Part shown: positions 28,252 through 38,600 of the stretch, one piece after another
How positions within the stretch are numbered: the stretch's first letter is position 1
Layout: each line of letters starts with the position of its first letter
From: JBFGCT01 sp963825565
Lineage (GTDB): Bacteria; Actinomycetota; Acidimicrobiia; Acidimicrobiales; Ilumatobacteraceae
Reading direction: 5' to 3'
Length of the DNA stretch: 64,000 nt
NCBI GenBank assembly: GCA_963825565.1
Contig: CAWGTW010000003.1
Location: forward strand, 124,001 to 188,000
The notes under the pieces: generated by a model
Told to the model about the DNA's origin: nothing
What the model saw: the letters and a program-made list of their open reading frames with translations, nothing else
The model's database searches: none
Program-made: the position numbers and the translations under genes

Positions 28252-29055
28252 TCACAGTTCGACGAGCGGGAATCGGGGGTCGCCGTCCAACGGCTCGCCG
28301 ACGGTCAGCCCCTCGGGCTCGAAGGGCGGTGAGACCTGCCAGGGCCGGGTCGCGAACCGGGCGTCGTCGCCGAGCCATCGCAGGCTGACCACCCGGCGGG
28401 GGGTCGTCAGTCGGTTGCCCGGCGCGTCGTGCAACGTGCGGTAGTGGAAGGCGACGACGTCGCCGGGTTCGACGTCCCACGACAGCACGCGGTGCCGATC
28501 GAGCTCGGCGTCGAGATCGGGAACGAGCTCGAACCGGTCGTCGCCGTCGGCATAGGGCGTGTGGTCGACGAACCGGCGCGGCACGAACATCCGGTCCCAG
28601 CGGTGCGAGCCGGCGATCAGCCGCATCCCGCTCGGCGCCGGCACCGGGTCGAGGGCGATCCACATGCTGACGTTCTGGGCTCCGTCGACGCAGTAGTACG
28701 GCTGGTCGTGGTGCCACGGGGTGCGCTCGACGGCGCCGGGCTCCTTGACGAGGACGTGCTCGTGGAAGAACCGCACCGTGCGCGAACCCATCAGCTCGCG
28801 GGCGAGCCCGGCGAGGCCGCTCTCGAAGACGACTCGTCGGTAGGGCTCGACGTCCGGCCACGTGACGTAGTCGGTCCAGAAGCCGGTCGCGTCGTGCTCG
28901 TCGGTGTACCAGTGCGACCATGCGCTCGGGTGGCGGCGGTTGTGCTCGATCCCCGCTGCCAGCAGGTCGAGCCAGCGCGGCGCGACCGCGCCGCGCAGCA
29001 GGACCGCTCCGTCCCGGGCATAGTCGTCGACCTCGCGCTCGGTGATCGCCGGCAT
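28252..29055 (-). CDS. Phytanoyl-CoA dioxygenase (PhyH) family Fe(II)/2-oxoglutarate oxygenase
   Basis: PhyH-type enzymes hydroxylate small molecules or acyl-CoAs with Fe(II) and 2-oxoglutarate. The 267-residue protein has the iron triad in TPWHHDQPYYCVDG (His-x-Asp) and the distal His in YRTLHDAPGN. The 2-oxoglutarate-binding Arg is in RRVVSLRWLGD. The N-terminus DDYARDGAVLLRGAV is the usual entry. It lies 25 bp after the GH65 frame and before the flavin oxidoreductase, so the three may be one transcript. Nothing in the sequence identifies the substrate. Confidence 0.87.
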   Translation of the reverse strand: MPAITEREVDDYARDGAVLLRGAVAPRWLDLLAAGIEHNRRHPSAWSHWYTDEHDATGFWTDYVTWPDVEPYRRVVFESGLAGLARELMGSRTVRFFHEHVLVKEPGAVERTPWHHDQPYYCVDGAQNVSMWIALDPVPAPSGMRLIAGSHRWDRMFVPRRFVDHTPYADGDDRFELVPDLDAELDRHRVLSWDVEPGDVVAFHYRTLHDAPGNRLTTPRRVVSLRWLGDDARFATRPWQVSPPFEPEGLTVGEPLDGDPRFPLVEL

Positions 29056-29080
29056 CTCGCGAGCTTGTCAGATCCGGCGC

Positions 29081-31413
29081 TCACCGGCCGGTGTCGGTGG
29101 CGGTCGCGCCCGGGGCGAGCGGGGCCGGGCGCGCCGCGGCGCCGAGATGGACGCCGATGGGCGCAGTGTTCGCGGGCGCAGCGGTGACGGTGGTGCCCGC
29201 CCGGGTCGCCCGCACCACCGCCCGCTGGCCGCGGAACACGACCGTGTACTCGAGCGATGCCCAGGCCGGCGGGAGCCGGGGATCGACGACGAGGGCGCCG
29301 TCGGCGACATCGAGGCCGCCGAACCCGAACACGGCGGTCTGGTACGCGCCGGCGTTCGCCGCGGTGTGGATCCCACCGATGAAGGTGCCGCCGACGGTCG
29401 AGTGGGCGGCGGACAGCAGGTCGAGGGTCGCCGTGTCCATGAAGTAGTCGTAGGCCTGCGCCAGGTACGACGGGTCGAGCGACGCGATGCGGGTGGCGAC
29501 GAGCGCGTGGACCGAGTGGCTCAGCGACGACCCGTGCGCGCAGCGCGGCTCGTAGTAGTCGTAGTTCGCGCGCTGGACGTCGAGCGGGTACGACCGGTCG
29601 ACGGCGAAGAGCTGGACGACCGCGGGCTGCTTCGACACCTGGGTGTGGACGGCGACGCCGTTGGGCCATCCCCAGTACTCGCCCGGGTCGAGCAGCCGGC
29701 CGCGCGAGCACGTCGGGGCGGGCGTCCTCCAGCGCGAAGAAGCCGTCGAACTGCTCGATCAAGCCGGTCGCCGGGTCGGGTCGTGGGATGACGAGCTTGC
29801 CTGCGATTCGCCGCCAGGCGTCGACCTCGCCGTCGGTCGAGCACGATGCGCGCAGACACGGCGGCGAGGGCATCCGGGTCACGATCGGCGAGCAGTTCGA
29901 TCAGGGCGCCGGCATGCGTCAGCGCGAGCTGGACGAGGCGGTTGGTGTACAGGTCGTTGTCGACGTTCTCGTGCCACTCGTCGGGGCCGAGCAGCCGGAT
30001 CACCTCGTAGCGATCGAGTCGCTCGTCGTACTTGACGAACGAGTGCAGGAACCGTGCCACCTCGAACACGATCTCGGCGCCGTGGTCGGCGACGAAGCCG
30101 AGGTCGCCGGTCACCTCCCAGTAGCGCCAGACCGCGTGCGCGATGTCGGGGCTGATGTGCACCTGCCACACGTTGAAGTGGTTGCGGATCGGCCGCCCGG
30201 TCAGCACGTCGGTGAAGAAGAAGTCGGGGCACAGCTCGTCGCCGGTGTCCCCGCTGATCCACGCGAAATAGGCGCCGGCGTAACCGAGCCGGGCTGCCTT
30301 GCGTCGGGCGCCGTCGAGTGTCCGCCAGCGGTAGGTGAGGATGTTCCGGGCGATGTCCGGGGCGGTGAACAGGTAGGCCGGGAGGTTGAACATCTCCTGG
30401 TCCCAGAACGCCGCGCCCTGGTACGCCTGGCAGGACAGGCCGCGGGCGCCGATCGGGAGCCGATCGGTGTGGGCGGGGGTGGCGATGCGGTTGTGGTAGA
30501 CCGAGAAGCGCAACGCAGCCTGGGCGGTCGGGTCTCCCTCGATACGCACGTCAGCGGTCTCCCAGAACCGAGCCCAGTGCGCCGCCGACGCGGCCAGCGC
30601 GGCGCCGTAGCCCCGCTCGACCGACCCGGTCGCGGCGGCGCGGGCCGCGTCGTGGGGGTCGACGCCGTCGTTGGTCGAGGCGACGCCCATCCCGGTCGTC
30701 AACGTCACCGCGCGGCCGGCGCGCGCGTCGACCCGCCAGGTGCGCGTGTGCAGCGACGGCGACGGATCGAACGGTTCGGGCGGCGTGACCGTGCCGTCGT
30801 CCAGCCGGGACGTCGTCGCGACGACGATCGTGATCGATCGCTCGCCGGTCACCGACGTCCGGGTGAGCACCGCACCGTCGTCGCCATCGGTCGCGGAGGC
30901 GAAGTGGTCGCCGTTGAGGCTCCAGACCGCGCCGTCGATGCCGGCCTCGATCTCCAGCCGGCCGTCGGAGGCGGGGACGACGCTCACCTGCTGGCCGAGG
31001 GCGTGGAGGTCGGCCATGCTGGCGAAGCGGCGCGTCTCGACGACGGCGGTCGCCCCCACGGCGGTCGCCCATGTCGCTCGCTGGATGATCTCGCCGGTCG
31101 CCAGGTCGAGCGCGATCTCGGCCGGCCGGGTCATGTCGATCGCCAGCGGATGGCCGTCGAGCGACAGCGCGACGTACAACCCGTTGGGGACGTTGCACAG
31201 CTCGCGCCAGACGCCGTCGGCCATGTCGTAGGTGTCGGCGACGGCGCAGCCGACGAAGTGCTCGGCGCGCTGGTCGGGACGCGTGCCGCGGTAGCCGAGG
31301 TAGCCGTTGCCGGCCAGGAAGTTCGATCCGACCGTGATGCCGCGGTCGTCGTCGGGACGCTCGTCGACGATCTCCCAACCGGTGTCGGTGCGGACGTGTT
31401 CACTCAACCGCAT
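29081..31413 (-). pseudogene. Glycoside hydrolase family 65 (kojibiose/maltose phosphorylase-like), two frameshifts as read
   Basis: GH65 enzymes phosphorolyse or hydrolyse alpha-glucosides such as maltose, trehalose or kojibiose. From ATG 31413 the main frame covers the N-terminal domain (GWEIVDERPDDDRG, SNFLAGNGYLGYRGTRPDQR) and the catalytic barrel, including GAAFWDQEMFNLPAYLF and RLLGPDEWHENVDNDLYTNR with the catalytic Glu. The frame then breaks at 29835-29836, continues as DGEVDAWRRIAGKLVIPRPD, breaks again at 29698-29699, and ends with GEYWGWPNGVAVHTQVSKQP and the C-terminal sandwich. Removing one base at each point gives 776 residues, normal for GH65. The phosphate-site motif reads SKQPAVV rather than the common KQADV. 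The exact sugar is unknown. Confidence 0.83.
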
Positions 31414-31458
31414 CGGCGCAGTCTCGCAGGCTCCGCCGCGCGATCGGACCGATCGCGA

Positions 31459-31464
31459 TACGGT
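31459..31464 (+). promoter_or_regulatory. -10 box for leaderless aldo/keto reductase gene
   Basis: TACGGT lies six bases before ATG 31471. The gene diverges from GH65 with only 57 bp between start codons, so both promoters share this short region. Confidence 0.45.
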
Positions 31465-31470
31465 CCGGTC

Positions 31471-32349
31471 ATGCTTCCCAGGGCACCGTTCGGACGGACC
31501 GGGCACCGGTCGACGCGCCTGATCTTCGGCGCGGCCGCGCTCGGCGGGATGAGCCAGTCGCGAGCCGATGCGACGCTGGACCAGGTGCGCGAGTGGGGGA
31601 TCAACCACATCGACACGGCCGCGTCGTACGGGGCGTCGGAGGACCGGCTCCGCGGCTGGCTGTCGTCGCATCGTGACGAGGTCTTCCTGGCGACCAAGAC
31701 CGGCGAGCGCGACGGGCCGGCGGCGCGCGCCGAGCTCGAGCGATCGCTCACCCGGATGGAGGTCGATCGCGTCGACATGATCCAGCTGCACAACCTCGTC
31801 GAGCCCGACGAGTGGCGCGCCGCGTTCGCCCCCGGCGGCGTGGTCGAGGCCCTCGCCGCGGCGCGCGACGAAGGGCTCGTCGACCACATCGGCGTGACCG
31901 GCCACGGACTGCGGATCGCCGGGATGCACGTCCGCAGCCTCGAGCGGTTCGACTTCGCCGCCGTGCTGCTGCCGTTCAACTTCTCGCTGCTCGACCGGGC
32001 CGACTACCGCGCCGATGTCGAGCGGCTGCTCGACATCTGCGCCGCCCGCGAGGTCGCCGTGCAGACGATCAAGTCGATCGCCCGCGGCCGCTGGGGCGAG
32101 GGCGACGATCGGCGGTTCAGCTGGTACGAGCCGCTGACCGATCCTGCGGCGATCGACCGAGCGGTGCGCTACGTGCTCGCCGACCGGCAGCTGTTCTTGA
32201 ACACGACGAGCGACGCCCGGTTGCTGCCCGCTGTCGTCGCCGCGGCGCAGGGCGAGCTCACCCGGCCGAGCGCCGACGAGCTGCGCGCCGACATCGAGTC
32301 GTTCGGCATCACCGCGCTGTTCGACAACGCCGACCTCGAACGCATCTGA
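31471..32349 (+). CDS. Aldo/keto reductase
   Basis: This 292-residue AKR-fold protein reads GRTGHRSTRLIFGAAALGGM at the start, then the catalytic region WGINHIDTAASYGASEDRLR (Asp and Tyr) and ATKTGERDG with the catalytic Lys. VDMIQLHNL carries the substrate-site His. GVTGHGLRIAG and VQTIKSIARGRWG follow. It resembles the subgroup acting as general aldehyde/ketone reductases. The longer frame upstream is not AKR-like. It is convergent with the FtsH-like gene and ends one base before the 18-bp inverted repeat. Confidence 0.9.
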   Translation: MLPRAPFGRTGHRSTRLIFGAAALGGMSQSRADATLDQVREWGINHIDTAASYGASEDRLRGWLSSHRDEVFLATKTGERDGPAARAELERSLTRMEVDRVDMIQLHNLVEPDEWRAAFAPGGVVEALAAARDEGLVDHIGVTGHGLRIAGMHVRSLERFDFAAVLLPFNFSLLDRADYRADVERLLDICAAREVAVQTIKSIARGRWGEGDDRRFSWYEPLTDPAAIDRAVRYVLADRQLFLNTTSDARLLPAVVAAAQGELTRPSADELRADIESFGITALFDNADLERI

Positions 32350-32386
32350 GCGTCACCACCTCGTGTCGGACACGAGGTGGTGACGC
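32350..32386. terminator. Perfect 18-bp inverted repeat between convergent genes
   Basis: GCGTCACCACCTCGTGTC (32350-32367) and its exact complement (32369-32386) are separated by one base, allowing a stem of about 16 bp with a five-base loop. It fills the 38 bp between the stop of the aldo/keto reductase gene and the stop of the FtsH-like gene. A bidirectional terminator is the natural reading; there is no T-tract on either strand. Confidence 0.8.
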
Positions 32387-32387
32387 C

Positions 32388-34172
32388 TCACGGCGTGCGA
32401 TTGGCGACGATGCGGACGGGGCCGCGGCGTTCGGTGATCTCGGCGTAGCGGGCGACGATTTTCCGGATCGTGTCGCCCTCGAGTTCGTCGGAGGCGCACA
32501 AGCCGTCGGCGATCTCGAGCAACGCGCCGCGATGGTCGGCGATCATCAGCGCCGCACGCTCGGCGCCCTCGGACATCAACGACTCCGCCGCCTCCCGGCT
32601 GCGGTCGTCAGCGAACACCTTGGCGACCAGGTTCGCCGCGGTCGGCATCGCGGAGGCCTCGAGGCTGAGCAGGCCCGGCCCTTGACCGAGCTGGCCGACG
32701 AGCTGAGCGGCGATGTTGGTGGCCACCGCGAGGTCCGAGGAGATCCCGCTGCTCGCGTCGCCGTACTCCTGCACCTCGGCCGCCCGACCTGCCAGCGCGA
32801 CGCAGATCAGGTCGCGGGCGTCGGCCGGCGTCTTCAGGAAGCGCTCCTCGAAGTCGCCGTGGGCGACCAGGCCGAGGGCCGACGATCGACGCAGGATCGA
32901 GGCCATCTTGACGTCGCGCCGGGTGAGCACGGCGGTCAGCGCATGCCCCGCCTCGTGGATCGCGATCCGGCGGCGCTCGTCGGGGTGGTAGCCCATCTCG
33001 TGGGCCACGCCGACCTCGGTCACAAGCTGCGCCTGCAGCACGTCGTTCACGTTCATCACCTTGCGGCCGTGGCGCAGCGCGATGATCAGCGCCTCGTCGA
33101 GCAGCTTCTCGATGCGCACCGGTGTGTACCCGGCGGTGAGGTCGGCGACGAGCGGCGCGGTCACGGACTCCTCGTGGTTCTTCTTCGCCAGGTAGTACTC
33201 GGCGATCGCCACCCGATCGTTCCGCGGCGGGAGGTTGAACGTGATCACCCGGTCGAAGCGTCCCGGCCGCATCAGCGCCGGGTCGAGGTCGGCGGCCCGG
33301 TTGGTCGAGGCGACGATCAAGACGTTGGCCTCGGTGCGCGTCGGTCGCGGCCGCCGCCGATGGTCGGGCAGGAAGCTGTTGCACCAGTCGGTGAACTTGA
33401 CCTGGAGCTTCTGCCGACCGGTCGGCAGGTCGAAGCTCTGCATCTGGACGAGCAACTCGTTGACGACGCCGACGATGCCCTCGCGCATCGAGCCGCTGTT
33501 CATCCCGCTGCGCGCCCCGCCGATCGCGTCGAACTCCTCGATGTAGCCGATCGCCCCGCCCTCGTCGCGGGCCGCCTTGCGGATCGCCTTGAAGAACGAC
33601 CGGATCTTCTTGTTCGTCTGGCCGTAGTACATCGACTGGAACTCGCTGGCCGACACGAACAGGAACGGCACGCCGGCCTCGGCGGCCATCGCCTTGGCGA
33701 GGTAGGTCTTGCCGGTACCGGGAGGCCCCTCGAACAGCACGCCGCGGCGGGCGTTTCCACCCATCTCCCGTTGGAACGTCTCGGACGCGAGGAACAGGTT
33801 CATGCTGTCGATCGCCTCCCGCTTGGTCTGGTCGGCGCCGACGACGTCGTCGAGGGTGATGTTCGAGTCAGAGGCCCGCAGCAACGTATGGGGGGAGCGA
33901 CCGGCGGTCAGGAACGGGATGAAGATCACCGTCCCGAGGATGACGATCAGTCCGAGCGCGATGACGATCTCCGGGTTGCCCTGCACCCAGCCTGGGATGC
34001 CCGGACGGATGGGGTTGTCGTTGATCAGCCGCCAGAGCAGGTAGGCGAGCACGACGCTGAGGAGGACGAGCGTCCGTTGCAGCCGGCGCTGGCGCATCCG
34101 CTCCCGGTTGGCCGTCGCGTCGATGTCGTTGCCGGTCAGCATCTCGCCTCGGCTCAACTGTTCGATGTCCAT
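32388..34172 (-). CDS. FtsH-like membrane AAA+ zinc protease, atypical
   Basis: FtsH proteases degrade membrane and regulatory proteins. The 594-residue protein starts behind a strong AGGAGG (six-base spacing). Two membrane helices (about 35-50 and 68-90) enclose only about 20 extracytoplasmic residues, much shorter than usual. Walker A is GPPGTGKTYLAKAMA (near 152). Walker B reads IGYIEEFDAIGG, with Glu where Asp is usual. An Arg/Pro-rich insert (LPDHRRRPRPTRTEA) precedes VLIVASTNRA, and the Arg finger RPGRFDRV is present. The peptidase has HEAGHALTAVL (near 407) and a downstream Asp in ISSDLAVATN. It looks active but is a divergent paralogue; a canonical ftsH should exist elsewhere. Confidence 0.87.
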   Translation of the reverse strand: MDIEQLSRGEMLTGNDIDATANRERMRQRRLQRTLVLLSVVLAYLLWRLINDNPIRPGIPGWVQGNPEIVIALGLIVILGTVIFIPFLTAGRSPHTLLRASDSNITLDDVVGADQTKREAIDSMNLFLASETFQREMGGNARRGVLFEGPPGTGKTYLAKAMAAEAGVPFLFVSASEFQSMYYGQTNKKIRSFFKAIRKAARDEGGAIGYIEEFDAIGGARSGMNSGSMREGIVGVVNELLVQMQSFDLPTGRQKLQVKFTDWCNSFLPDHRRRPRPTRTEANVLIVASTNRAADLDPALMRPGRFDRVITFNLPPRNDRVAIAEYYLAKKNHEESVTAPLVADLTAGYTPVRIEKLLDEALIIALRHGRKVMNVNDVLQAQLVTEVGVAHEMGYHPDERRRIAIHEAGHALTAVLTRRDVKMASILRRSSALGLVAHGDFEERFLKTPADARDLICVALAGRAAEVQEYGDASSGISSDLAVATNIAAQLVGQLGQGPGLLSLEASAMPTAANLVAKVFADDRSREAAESLMSEGAERAALMIADHRGALLEIADGLCASDELEGDTIRKIVARYAEITERRGPVRIVANRTP

Positions 34173-34255
34173 CCATTTCCTCCTGGGATCGGGTGTTCGC
34201 CGACGACCTCACCGACCGTAGCCCCGGTCCACCCACCGTGAACACCGAAAACCGG

Positions 34256-35488
34256 TCAAGGCTTCGTCAAGATCGCCGACCCGGCAGCACCGTGGGCGAG
34301 CGGCGGTCGCTCGGCCCCGACCGGTCGCAGCGGCGAACCGCTGCCGAGCGAGAACGCGAGCGCCCCGAGCGGCAGTGCGCTCAGCGCGAGGATCGCCGGT
34401 GAATACCCCCCGAATGCCGCCTCGGCCAGCGAGAGCGTGACCGGCCCGAGCGTGGAGGCCGCAACGCCGAAGAACGTCAGCGATCCGTGGATCGATCCGA
34501 GATGGCCGGTACCGAACCACGCCGGCAGCAGCAGCGAGGTCGTCGTGCGCACCGCCCCGCCGGTGGCGCCGAGCACGGTGGCGTACACGATCGCGGCCAC
34601 GCCCGGTGCGATCAGCGCCGCCAGGAGCTGCGCGAGGACGAGCAGCGCCATGCCAGCGGCGGGCAGCAGGCGGGTGCCGTATCGGTCGCCGAGGAAGCCG
34701 ACCAGGAGCCCGGCGACCGTCGAGCCCAGCACCTGGGGGATGAACATCGCCGCGGCGGCCGTCGCCGAGATCCCGGAATCGGCCATCAGGTCGATCTGGT
34801 GGAAGTTGAGCGCCGTGACCATCATCGCCGCGGTGCCGCCGACGACCGCCAGCACCCAGAACGAACGAGTGCGCAGCGCCTCGGCTCGGTCGTAGGAGCC
34901 GTCGGCAACGGCCGCGATCGCCGTGCCGCGCCCCCTCGCCGCAGCCGAACCGCGCGGCAGCCCCCGCAGCCCGAACCAACCGACGGTGACGACGACGAGC
35001 GTGACGACGACGGCGGCGAGCCTCCATGCCGATCGCCAGCCGACCGTGGCGATCGCCACCGCGAGGGCGACTGGCACCAGCGCCATCAGCGCGCTGGTCC
35101 CCATCGAGAACAGGCCCAGCGCGGTGCCGCGGTTGCGGACGAAACGCAACGACACGGTCACGGTGGCGATGAGCGAGAGCGATCCCTGGCCGAGCAACCG
35201 GATGCCGGTGAACCCGACCGCCAGCCAGACGAACCCGCCGACGAGGGACATGTTCCACAGCGCGACGCCGAACAGCAGGCCGACCGCGATCTGCGCCACC
35301 CGCACCCCGCGCCGATCGACGAACCGCCCGACCCAGGGGAGCAGCGAGGCGCCGACCAGCGTCCCGACGAGGTAGGCCGAGCTGACCTGTGAGCGGGTCA
35401 ACGACAGGTCGGCGACGAAGTGGTCGATGAACACCGAGACGCCGAGCGTCTGGCCGGGACCGGTCAGCCCGGCCGTGATCGTCGCCAT
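34256..35488 (-). CDS. Major facilitator superfamily transporter
   Basis: This 410-residue protein has about twelve hydrophobic segments in two halves. The MFS loop motif between helices 2 and 3 is recognisable in LPWVGRFVDRRGVRVAQ, with a second copy in GFLGDRYGTRLL. It resembles the oxalate/monocarboxylate-type MFS, but the substrate cannot be named. ATG 35488 begins within the first helix (GLTGPGQTLGVSVFIDHFVA). No alternative in-frame start exists before an upstream stop. It is divergent from kgd with a 182-bp gap. Confidence 0.85.
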   Translation of the reverse strand: MATITAGLTGPGQTLGVSVFIDHFVADLSLTRSQVSSAYLVGTLVGASLLPWVGRFVDRRGVRVAQIAVGLLFGVALWNMSLVGGFVWLAVGFTGIRLLGQGSLSLIATVTVSLRFVRNRGTALGLFSMGTSALMALVPVALAVAIATVGWRSAWRLAAVVVTLVVVTVGWFGLRGLPRGSAAARGRGTAIAAVADGSYDRAEALRTRSFWVLAVVGGTAAMMVTALNFHQIDLMADSGISATAAAAMFIPQVLGSTVAGLLVGFLGDRYGTRLLPAAGMALLVLAQLLAALIAPGVAAIVYATVLGATGGAVRTTTSLLLPAWFGTGHLGSIHGSLTFFGVAASTLGPVTLSLAEAAFGGYSPAILALSALPLGALAFSLGSGSPLRPVGAERPPLAHGAAGSAILTKP

Positions 35489-35658
35489 CGCGAGGACGCA
35501 ACCAGCCGCGATCGGTCCACGACTGGCGCATGGACGGGGGATCGGTGGCGAGGGAGGAGGTCACGGGTCGACGTTCGCGACCCGGGGCCGCCGTGTCACC
35601 GTACCGGGCCGGCGCCGGCCCGGTACGGAGCGGCGGCAGGCGTGGGGGCCGGGTCCTA

Positions 35659-35664
35659 TACGCT
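35659..35664 (+). promoter_or_regulatory. -10 box for leaderless kgd
   Basis: TACGCT precedes GTG 35671 by six bases, identical in sequence and spacing to the box before frr. It marks GTG 35671 rather than the upstream ATG 35530 as the start. Confidence 0.55.
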
Positions 35665-35670
35665 GGCCGT

Positions 35671-38600
35671 GTGGCAACCACAGATGGACAGGGGGCAGGG
35701 TTCGGGGCGAACTCTTGGCTCGTCGAGGAGATGTACGAGCAGTTCGTGCAGGATCCCGAGTCGGTGGGTGCGGCCTGGCAGGAGTTCTTCGCCGACTACC
35801 ACTCCGGAGCTCCGAGCATCGCGGCCGCCGCTGCGGCATCGCCGCGCGTCCGGGCGATCGCGGTCGGCTACGGAGCGGAGGTCCCCGAGGTCATCACGAC
35901 CCCGCCGCCGGCCGCGGCCGTCCCAGCGCCGGTCGAGCCCGAGTCGGCGCCGAGGGCGGCGACCCCTCCGGCGCCCGCCGCCGTTCCCGCTGCCATTCCC
36001 GCCGAGGAGCCCGGGCGTCCGATCCGCGGGGCCGGGGCGGCGATCGTCGCCAACATGGAACGCAGCCTCGCGGTGCCGACGGCGACGAGCTTCCGCAACG
36101 TGCCGGCCAAGCTGCTCGAGGTCAACCGCAAGGTGATCAACGGGTTTCGCGCCCGGAGCGGGCAGGGCAAGGTCAGCTTCACCCACCTGATCGGGTACGC
36201 GGTCGTGCGAGCGATCGCCGACGAGCTGCCGGCGATGCGCAACAGCTACGTCGAGGGGGCCGACGGCAAACCCCGTCTCGTCGCCAACGAGCACGTCAAC
36301 ATGGGCCTGGCCGTCGACGTCGCCAAAGCCGACGGCAGCCGGACGCTGGTCGTGCCGGTGTTGCGCGACGCCGACACGCTGGATTTCGCCGGGTTCCTCG
36401 CCGCCTACGACGAGATCGTGCGCAAGGTCAAGGCCAACAAGTTGGCCGTCGAGGACTTCCAGGGCGCCAACGTCACGCTGACCAATCCGGGCACGATCGG
36501 CACGGTCCAATCGGTCCCTCGACTGATGCCCGGGCAGGGCGTGATCGTCGGCGTCGGCAGCATCGATTACCCGGCCGAGTTCGAGGGCGCCGACCGCAGG
36601 AACCTGTCGTCGCTCGGCGTGAGCAAGGTGGTCACGATCACGAGCACCTACGACCACCGCATCATCCAAGGTGCCGAGTCGGGCCTGTTCCTCAAGCGCG
36701 TTCACGAGCTGCTGCTCGGTGAGCACGACTTCTACGAGGACATTTTCCACGCCCTCGACCTGCCGTACGAGGCGGTCAAGTGGCGGCCCGACGTCAACCC
36801 GATCGACCGCGAGGAGGCGATGCTCGCCAAGCAGATGGCGGTCGGCAAGCTGATCCGCGTCTATCGGGTCCGCGGCCACCGCATCGCCGACCTCGACCCG
36901 CTGCGGTGGCAGGAGCCGCACACGCCGCGCGAACTCGACCCGGCGACCTACGGCCTGACGATCTGGGACCTCGACCGCGAGTTCCTGACCGACGGTGTCG
37001 GCGGGGTCGACAAGATGACGCTCGGCAACCTGCTCGGCGTGTTGCGCGACGCGTACTGCCGCACGATCGGCGTCGAGTACATGCACATCCAGGACACCGA
37101 CGAGCAGCGCTGGTTCCAGGAGCATTTCGAACACAAGCCCGAGGAGCTCGGCAAGGACGACAAGCATCGGATCCTCGAGCGGCTGAACGCGGCCGAGGCG
37201 TTCGAGAAGTTCCTCGCCACGAAGTACGTCGGCACGAAGCGGTTCGGGATCGAAGGCGCGGAGTCCGCGATCCCGATCCTCGACGCGGTGCTCGGCCAGG
37301 CCGCCGACGCGGGGCTCGACTCGGTCGTGCTCGGTATGGCCCACCGAGGCCGCCTCAACGTGCTGTCGAACATCATGGGCAAGAACTACGAGGCGATCTT
37401 CTCGGAGTTCGAGGGGCACGTCGATCCCACCTCGGTGCAGGGTTCCGGCGACGTCAAGTACCACCTCGGGATGAAGGGCAAGTACGTCAGCCCGTCCGGT
37501 GCCGACATCGCGATCGAGCTCGCCGCCAACCCGAGCCACCTCGAGACGGTCGACCCGATCGTGATGGGCATGGTGCGGGCCAAGCAGGACCAGATCGACC
37601 CGCCCGGCTCGTTCCCCGTCCTGTCGCTGCTGATCCACGGCGATGCCGCGTTCGCCGGTCAGGGGATCGTCGCCGAGTGCCTGGCGATGAGCGAGACCGG
37701 TGGCTACCGGATCGGCGGCACGATCCACCTGATCATCAACAACCAGATCGGGTTCACGACCGCGCCGCAGTCGGCACGGTCGTCCCCGTACTGCTCCGAC
37801 GTCGCGAAGACCGTCCAGGCGCCGATCCTGCACGTCAACGGCGACGATCCCGAGGCGTGCGTACGCGTCGCCCGGCTGGCCTGGGAGTACCGCCAGACGT
37901 TCAAGAAGGACGTCGTGATCGACATGGTGTGCTACCGCCGTCACGGGCACAACGAGGGCGACGACCCGAGCTACACCCAGCCGCTGATGTACAAGGCGAT
38001 CGATCAGCGGCGCAGCGTGCGCAAGCTCTACGTCGAGTCGTTGGTCAAGCGGGGCGACATCACCGTCGAGGAGGCCGAGGGGGCGCTCAGCGACTTCCAG
38101 GGCAAGCTCCAGGTGGCGCTCGACGAGACCCGCGCCCACGCCCCGGACACCACGATCAAGGCGGCCCGCCCGCCCAAGCCGCTCGGGGTTCTGCCGCACA
38201 TCCCGACCGGCGTCGAACGCCACACGCTCGATCGGGTCTTCGCCAAGCTCACCGACTACCCGGAGGGTTTCACCGTCCATCCGAAGCTGGCCAAGCAATT
38301 CCAGGCCAAGGAGCAGATGTACGCGGCCGGCGAGGTCGACTGGGCGACCGCGGAGGCGCTGGCCTACGGCTCGCTGGTGCTCGAGGGGCACACGGTGCGG
38401 CTGTCGGGAGAGGATTCGCGACGCGGGACCTTCGGTCACCGACACTCGGCGGTGATCGACTTCGACACCGGTCACGCGTGGATCCCGCTCGACAACCTCG
38501 ACGGCGCCGAGGCGAAGTTCTTCGTTTACGACTCCCTGCTCTCCGAGTACGCCGCGCTCGGCTTCGAGTACGGGTACAGCCATGCCAACCCCGACGCCCT

